A stretch of DNA of 64,000 nt from Lactuca virosa (lineage: Eukaryota; Streptophyta; Magnoliopsida; Asterales; Asteraceae), in contig CAKMRJ010005412.1 of the NCBI GenBank assembly GCA_928212115.1, positions 253,619,314 to 253,683,313 of the forward strand, in the 5' to 3' direction. Under the pieces are notes generated by a model, which saw only the letters and a program-made list of their open reading frames with translations, searched no databases and was not told the DNA's origin. A program made the translations under genes and the position numbers. Each line of letters begins with the position of its first letter. Positions within the stretch are counted from its first letter, which is position 1. Of the stretch, positions 58,911 to 64,000 are shown in pieces.

Positions 58911-59030
58911 GTTGTTATATAGATAAGGCCTAGTTTATTTAAATGATTGTATGTTAGTGTGCTATATATAATTGATAATGGAGCCTACGACTATTATGAG
59001 GCAATTTATACTTTCTTATCATTGTTAATT
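58874..59030 (+). repeat. Copia element 3, 3' LTR
   Basis: 157 bp, uninterrupted copy. It shows what the 5' LTR looked like before the solo LTR inserted at its CGTAC. Confidence 0.93.
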
Positions 59031-59035
59031 CTCAT

Positions 59036-59862
59036 CCTCCGTCATTAACAACATTTGGCAGCTACGTCATCAACAACAGTTGGCATCAAATTCATCTCTC
59101 AAATTTCAAATCGGCGACGACTCTTCCTTTCAGTGGCCTCCCACCTATAAAATCATGAACACCGCCGTCGGTAATTCTTCACCGCATCGGACGCCATAAA
59201 TCAAACGCACATGGGCTCTCTTTCGTCTCTTCTCTTCTAGAAAGTAATTTCCTGATTGCCTTTTTGTGATTGTCGTGTGGATGGTTCCTGAAATTCTATT
59301 TCATATTAGGGCTTACTGAATTTGTGCTTGCTAATGGCAGGGCGGTGGTGGAACTTCAATTTCGAGTCGATTTTGTATTTTGGGCGATGCTTCTTTAGAC
59401 CTTATCTGAAACTTCCATACGGTCAATCGTTCTCTCCTACCTCTGCCATCATCTACGGTGAAACAAGCTTATGGGTTTCATAACTCGACGCCTTTTTCTC
59501 CGGCTGCGACTCGACGACCGTGCTTCAAATCTGGCGGCTTCCGGTTTTGTTCCCATACATGTCATTCCGTCTTTGAAGACGACGATTTCAGTCTAATCTG
59601 CAGTGATTTTGAATGCCAGGTGTTCGATGAATTGCTCAAATGAAAATCAACAGGTACAACACAAGTAATTTTGATCTTTCTTTCATTGATATATGGTTTT
59701 ACTACATCGGGTTGGGTCTTTTGTTGTTTTTGTTTCTTTATACAGTAAATGAAAAACAACATTCACCTTTTTGCACAGACCAAGTGAAAATTTCTTGACA
59801 TTTTTTTATACGAGCTGCATATACAAATGTTATATCAGATTTTTTTAATTGTACTCATGGTT
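59036..59862. other. Host DNA, gene-like but unrecognised
   Basis: Moderately GC-rich, CT-rich stretches with possible splice-like sites resemble a 5' UTR or gene fragment, but no conserved protein block is seen. It leads into the helicase fragment. Confidence 0.45.
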
Positions 59863-60126
59863 GATGCTTATGAAAATATTCCAATAGAGACAAGTGGTGA
59901 TAATGTCCCACCTCCTGTGAACACTTTTGCTGAGATTGATTTTGGGGAAGCTTTAAATTTAAACATTAGAAGGTGCAGGTATGTGAAGCCAACTCCTGTT
60001 CAAAGACATGTCATTCCAATCTCTCTTGGTAGAAGGGATTTAATGACTTGTGCTCAAACAGCGTCTGGAAAGACAGCTGCTTTTTGTTTTCCAATCATCA
60101 GTGGACTAATGAAATGGCAATTTGGT
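59863..60126 (+). pseudogene. DEAD-box RNA helicase fragment (DDX3/RH37-like, N-terminal)
   Basis: The translation DAYENIPIETSGDNVPPP, then IRRCRYVKPTPVQRHVIPI (Q-motif region) and AQTASGKTAAFCFPIISGLM (motif I, Walker A), matches the start of the helicase core of plant DDX3-type RNA helicases, which unwind RNA using ATP. The similarity stops soon after motif I; the motif DEAD, SAT and the whole second domain are missing. The usual protein is about 600 residues, so this is a small fragment. An in-frame ORF runs 59827-60153, but residues before 59863 and after about 60126 look like non-coding read-through. Likely a captured or duplicated piece rather than a gene. Confidence 0.85.
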
Positions 60127-60375
60127 CAAAGAGCTTTTTATTGCTTCGCCTAAATGATTCTACCTTCTTATGTTTGTAGCCTTGATCATCTATAATGTTT
60201 TAGACTATATGGTAATCCATGGAGGCGTTATATAGTTGAACTTTGTTTCTATCTACCATGCATTGTAACAGACTATATGGTAATCCATTTGTGAGTTTAT
60301 TCAATACATTAAGAAACTGCAGGAAAATTAACTTTGTTTGTATGTTTTAAATTTTTCTCTTTTCCTGTTAATCAG

Positions 60376-60428
60376 ATGAAAAGTGGTGAGACAGTTGATG
60401 GGTGTGCAATGTTTTGGCGTTCATCAAG
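60376..60428 (+). pseudogene. Exon-like fragment resembling CCR4-type nuclease
   Basis: A 53 bp open stretch encodes SGETVDGCAMFWRSS. It is bounded by a good acceptor (TTTTCCTGTTAATCAG, ending 60375) and a donor (AAG/GTATCC at 60429). The VDGCAMFW block is like that in plant CCR4 homologues (endonuclease/exonuclease/phosphatase fold, mRNA deadenylation). The piece is very short and the assignment comes from memory, so it is tentative. No neighbouring exons were found. Confidence 0.5.
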
Positions 60429-60689
60429 GTATCCCTTCATTATGCTATAACTTTCAGAACAGTTGTGAGATTTAGGCTTTTATACGAGATTTTAACTTCT
60501 ACAAGATAGGATTGCTTTCTGATTTAAACAACAGTCATTCCAGTTCATAATCTACCCATTCCTACCTCTAAACTTTAAGCCATTGAAATGCCGTCTTTTT
60601 GATCAATAAGATGCATATTTTTTTTACTACAAATTTGGTTAATCCCATGTGGTTTTCTGTTTTTATAACTATTAATAGAAGTTACATTA
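60429..60689. other. Intron-like AT-rich DNA after the exon fragment
   Basis: T-rich, no coding potential recognised. Ends with TTA (60687-60689), the target duplication of the next MITE. Confidence 0.55.
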
Positions 60690-60998
60690 GAGCATTGGGT
60701 GTGGGCAACTGGATGTAACACCAAATTGGTGTCACCTCATCCATAACACCAAGGGGGAAATGGTGTTCCACATGTTATATCATGTTAAGAGGTAGAGAGA
60801 GAAAATAGAGAAAATTATTTGATTGGTTGATGAAGGAGATAGCCAATCATCTTTCTTGTTTTATCTTGTCCTCGTTACCACAAGATGCAACACAACGAGT
60901 TTCAACGAGTAGGGGGGCGGTGTTCCCCTCATCACGACGCCGTTAAGGCATGCCACATCACCCGGTTGCTTCTCGTTTTTGGTCCATACCGTATGCTC
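60690..60998. mobile_element. PIF/Harbinger (Tourist-like) MITE
   Basis: The 309 bp element begins GAGCATTGGGTGTGG and ends in the imperfect inverse CCATACCGTATGCTC, flanked by TTA (60687-60689 and 60999-61001). A TWA duplication and such termini fit PIF/Harbinger. Noncoding. Confidence 0.82.
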
Positions 60999-61001
60999 TT
61001 A

Positions 61002-61668
61002 TAAAACAAATATGACCGAAGCACCATAGGTAGAAAGAGTAAATGATCGGTGGAAAGGTTTGGTTTGAATTTATAATGTTTTTGTCTAAATAACACTATC
61101 AAACTTTTTTTTTTGTAATAACAACCCCTTTATTATGAATTATGTAACTTTTTATTGTTTTTAAAAGAAACCTTAAATATACAAAGCCAAAAGTTGAATT
61201 TTAATAAAATAAAGTTTTTTAAACAAATTTTCATATTTGTCTCCGCTTGACTTTTTCTTTTGATTTTCTTTATATTGTGTTTTATGTAGGTTGTGGACGT
61301 TGAAGATATTGATTCTTATTATTAAAATCAATGTCCAATTTTTTTATAGCATCCTACTTACTCCAAAAAATGCAAGGTACAAAGTCAATTTTATATCATC
61401 CAACGATGAAGATATTGATTTTTTTTAATTAATATCTGTTAAGTATTAAATCTTATTATAATCGATGGACCAGTTCCTCCAAACAATCGCCACAAGGCCA
61501 ACACACATGAAGTATGTAATCTCAAAGGGTTGTTAGAAAAATTAAAGACAAATCTGGATAAGGGATTTCATGATGATAAGTCAGACATATAGGAGAGGAA
61601 AACTGTTTTTGGGTCAAAAACATAACCACGAAATAAGGATAGCTGCTTTTGGGTATGTATTTTATATG

Positions 61669-61714
<46 letters not shown>

Positions 61715-62688
61715 GCATATTTTGTTTGGGTATTCTATAATTTTAAGTTGTGTGCTATTGATTTTTTAGAGGTTTGTGATCATTTTGATGGTAGCTGTAG
61801 CTGCTTCTTTCACATTGCTTATAAAGGCAGAGGTAAGGGAAATTAAGTTGATTATTCTTTGATTAATTATGATGACAGTTTCCATATGCTTCAGGTTCTT
61901 CACAAGGTATTCAAATTCAAAGAATATTAGAATATGAACATGGTCAACAACATTCTTATCTTCTTATACTGAGTCAACTTACAGCAAAATACCTAAAGCT
62001 GAAACTACAGATGAATTCACCCCATCAAATAATTGTTTTGTCCAACAATCACATCCCAGTATATGAAATCGTGCCTGAATCGCAAGTTATGAATCACATA
62101 TGTCGTTGTTTCTTTCATATATTTTTATGAAGAATAAACATGGTCTTGGTGAATCACCTCAGCCTTTATATACGGATGATACCTTTTGCTTATTTGTTTT
62201 TTATATCATCTCACTTTCATTTTTTCTATTACAGCATCGTACTTTGAAAAAAACACCCAATTATAACAACATATCAACTAAAAAACAATTTCTATTGCTA
62301 GAATTGATTAGAAACAAAAAAAAATCTGCACGGGTCTCTTCATTAGTTAAAGATTATTTTATTTATATAGTTCTCAATAGTATAAACTTTTTAAAGATTT
62401 TCAAAAGCCACTAAAGTTTTGTTTATATCCAGTTTAATCACCGTTTGATCTACCAAAACCACTCATGGTTGACAAAGAAAAGTTCAACACAACTTTGACC
62501 TGTTGGTGAGGTTTTATATGTTTTGTATGTTTTTTTGTTCTAAAAAAACCACTCATGCTTTAAAAAATGTTCATAAATACCACAACTAATGGTAACATGA
62601 ATGCATTTCTTATACTTCAAATAACAAGATATTAATGTGAACATTCAATTATTTATTTCTTTGCATCATAGAATGCAAAACTCAAATT

Positions 62689-62758
<70 letters not shown>

Positions 62759-63450
62759 ATATATATATATTCCAATCAAACAATAGTTTCAAACTTTAAG
62801 ACCTTTAAAAACAATAACCATTGTTTCAAAATAAGTATCTGCAAATAATTATCCATTGTCACATAAATATAATGTTATTTCAACTACTTTTGACCATTAT
62901 GTAATTTCAACAAATAGACTACTAGTAAATAAGATGTTATTTCACCTACTATCTTTTATTAAGAATACAAAAACAACCAAGAAACATATTTTACATTTTT
63001 AAAAGTGTTTATATACATTTTTTATTTTTGTCTACCGATAAGAAAATAATGTTGTTTATAATGTTGTTTGAGACTATATAGTTTGTTTGAATAGACAACA
63101 TATGTATTAGTGAAAGGTTTTGAACATACTGTCTAATAACATATAGCAACAGAAGCATATATATAACAATTTTCTCGTCAAATGTTCAATAACCTACAAA
63201 GGATCCTACATTTAATTCTATTATTGTAACCACAAGACGAATAAGAAATACATTCCTCTTTGTTGACCAATAATCTTCTACCTTGAAATCTTGTTCTTGT
63301 CACCTTCCATGGATGCCAAAGATCCAAGGGACCCAAGATCCAAAGGAGAATCTCTATAATGGAATCACAAAGAACACCTTTTGAACAATACGACAAACCA
63401 TGGGAGAGTGTCACGATCCATTTTCCGTCTAATTGTTTACACAGGGATAT

Positions 63451-63505
<55 letters not shown>

Positions 63506-63597
63506 CATAATAAATACATAAAATAAATAAAATTTCTTTTCTAACTTTAGGGGGGTTTTGAAACTTAAATTGAAAGGAACTAGGGTGCAACATTCAA
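61002..63597. other. AT-rich host DNA, no gene seen
   Basis: (TA)n tracts at 61670-61710, 62692-62770 and 63456-63503. Short ORFs such as 62100-62414 have no recognisable domain and low-complexity composition. Confidence 0.7.
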
Positions 63598-64000
63598 AAA
63601 TATGGTCCCAAAAATTCATTTTTTAATTAAGATAAAATAATACTTTTAGATGTCATCCAAACATCTCAACCAAAAGTCAATACATCCATGTCATCAAAAT
63701 TAGAGTAAAATAACATATGCGGAATCCCAAAGGTGCGTGCGATGCAGTCAACCCGAGCTCTTCCCCTTGCAACCGGAAGTACCTGAAACATAAACTGAAA
63801 ATCATAAGCATCAATCTTAGTGAGTTCCCCAAACTACCCCATATCATACATAGATCACATACTGGGCCCCCGCCTGGCATCGGGCCTCGCCGGGCATCGG
63901 GCCCCGCTCGACATCGACCCACGCTTGGTATACAGATCTATTATTCTCTGGCCTCGCCTGTCGTTGGGCCTCGCCCGCTACACACATACAATTAGTTTCA
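63598..64000 (-). repeat. Partial LTR related to the family 2 gag-only element
   Basis: From about TATGGTCCCAAAAATTC (compare TGTAACGTCCCAAAATTC) the sequence follows the layout of the family 2 LTR end: GAGCTCTTCCC, CCGGAAGTACCTGAAA, a CTTAGTGAGTTCCCC block and a GGGCCTCGCC minisatellite from about 63865. It diverges clearly from 31870-33441, so it is a different or older copy. The first bases are decayed, so the exact start is uncertain. It runs off the window. Confidence 0.7.

Larger units (their letters stand above)
51645..59030 (+). mobile_element. Ty1/copia retrotransposon 3, 5' LTR split by a solo LTR
   Basis: The 5' LTR consists of 51645-51673 and 54334-54476; the 3' LTR is 58874-59030 (157 bp), both starting TGTAAAGAGAAGCC and ending ATTGTTAATT. 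Flanks CTCAC (51640-51644) and CTCAT (59031-59035) look like a target duplication with one mutation. The 5' LTR has an extra TAATCATTATCC-type segment absent from the 3' LTR. Primer site at 54477 and a purine tract (GAGGGGAA, 58866-58873) confirm the limits. Confidence 0.92.

Noticed and set aside
61740..61860. Hydrophobic stretch FVIILMVAVAASFTLLIKAE as a membrane protein fragment
   Set aside because: Too short and not assignable to a family; the surrounding DNA is AT-rich with stops.

Overview
This is a plant nuclear intergenic window made almost entirely of nested transposable elements. Copia and gypsy LTR retrotransposons with initiator-Met-type primer sites, a Stowaway MITE, a PIF/Harbinger MITE and plant-type gene fragments all point to a flowering plant. 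LTRs packed with ACTCGCCGAGT motifs and the overall style suggest an Asteraceae genome such as lettuce; that assignment is from memory of such genomes and is inference. No intact host protein gene is visible.

Layout. 1-2566: 3' end of a Ty3/gypsy chromovirus (integrase C-terminus, chromodomain-like end) and its 3' LTR. 2567-9433: AT-rich host DNA with (TA)n tracts, local duplications, a MITE-like inverted repeat and a decayed methionine synthase fragment. 9434-28130: a minus-strand gag-only Ty3/gypsy element (TSD TGGGG) whose LTRs carry a nested solo LTR; a minus-strand Ty1/copia element (14913-22774, TSD ATCAC) sits in its interior. 28131-31864: host DNA with a Stowaway MITE. 31870-44762: a second minus-strand gag-only family arranged LTR-interior-LTR-interior-LTR between one TSD (CGAAC). 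44768-46413: Helitron-like 3' end, (TA)n-linked repeats, two tRNA-like (SINE-like) modules and a 70-80 bp tandem repeat. 46419-51093: minus-strand copia element with TA...TA LTR termini (TSD GGATA). 51645-59030: plus-strand copia element whose 5' LTR is split by a 2.65 kb solo LTR (TSD CGTAC). 59036-63597: host DNA with exon fragments resembling a DEAD-box helicase and a CCR4-like nuclease, a PIF/Harbinger MITE and (TA)n tracts. 63598-64000: start of another LTR related to the triple-LTR family.

How the parts work together. The two gag-only families keep LTRs, primer site, purine tract, a leader hairpin that looks like an RNA dimerisation signal, and Gag, but have no pol. They would need enzymes from an autonomous relative; the chromovirus at the left edge is the kind of element that could supply them. 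Both lose pol at the same point of the gag-pro junction. Their LTRs share a layout: palindromic CpG motif cluster, TATA box, possible splice donor, second palindrome cluster, GC-rich minisatellite, conserved acceptor-like block. Two other LTR families here have comparable arrays built on different palindromes. This shared architecture, with the hairpin and the common truncation, is the most likely undescribed biology in the window.
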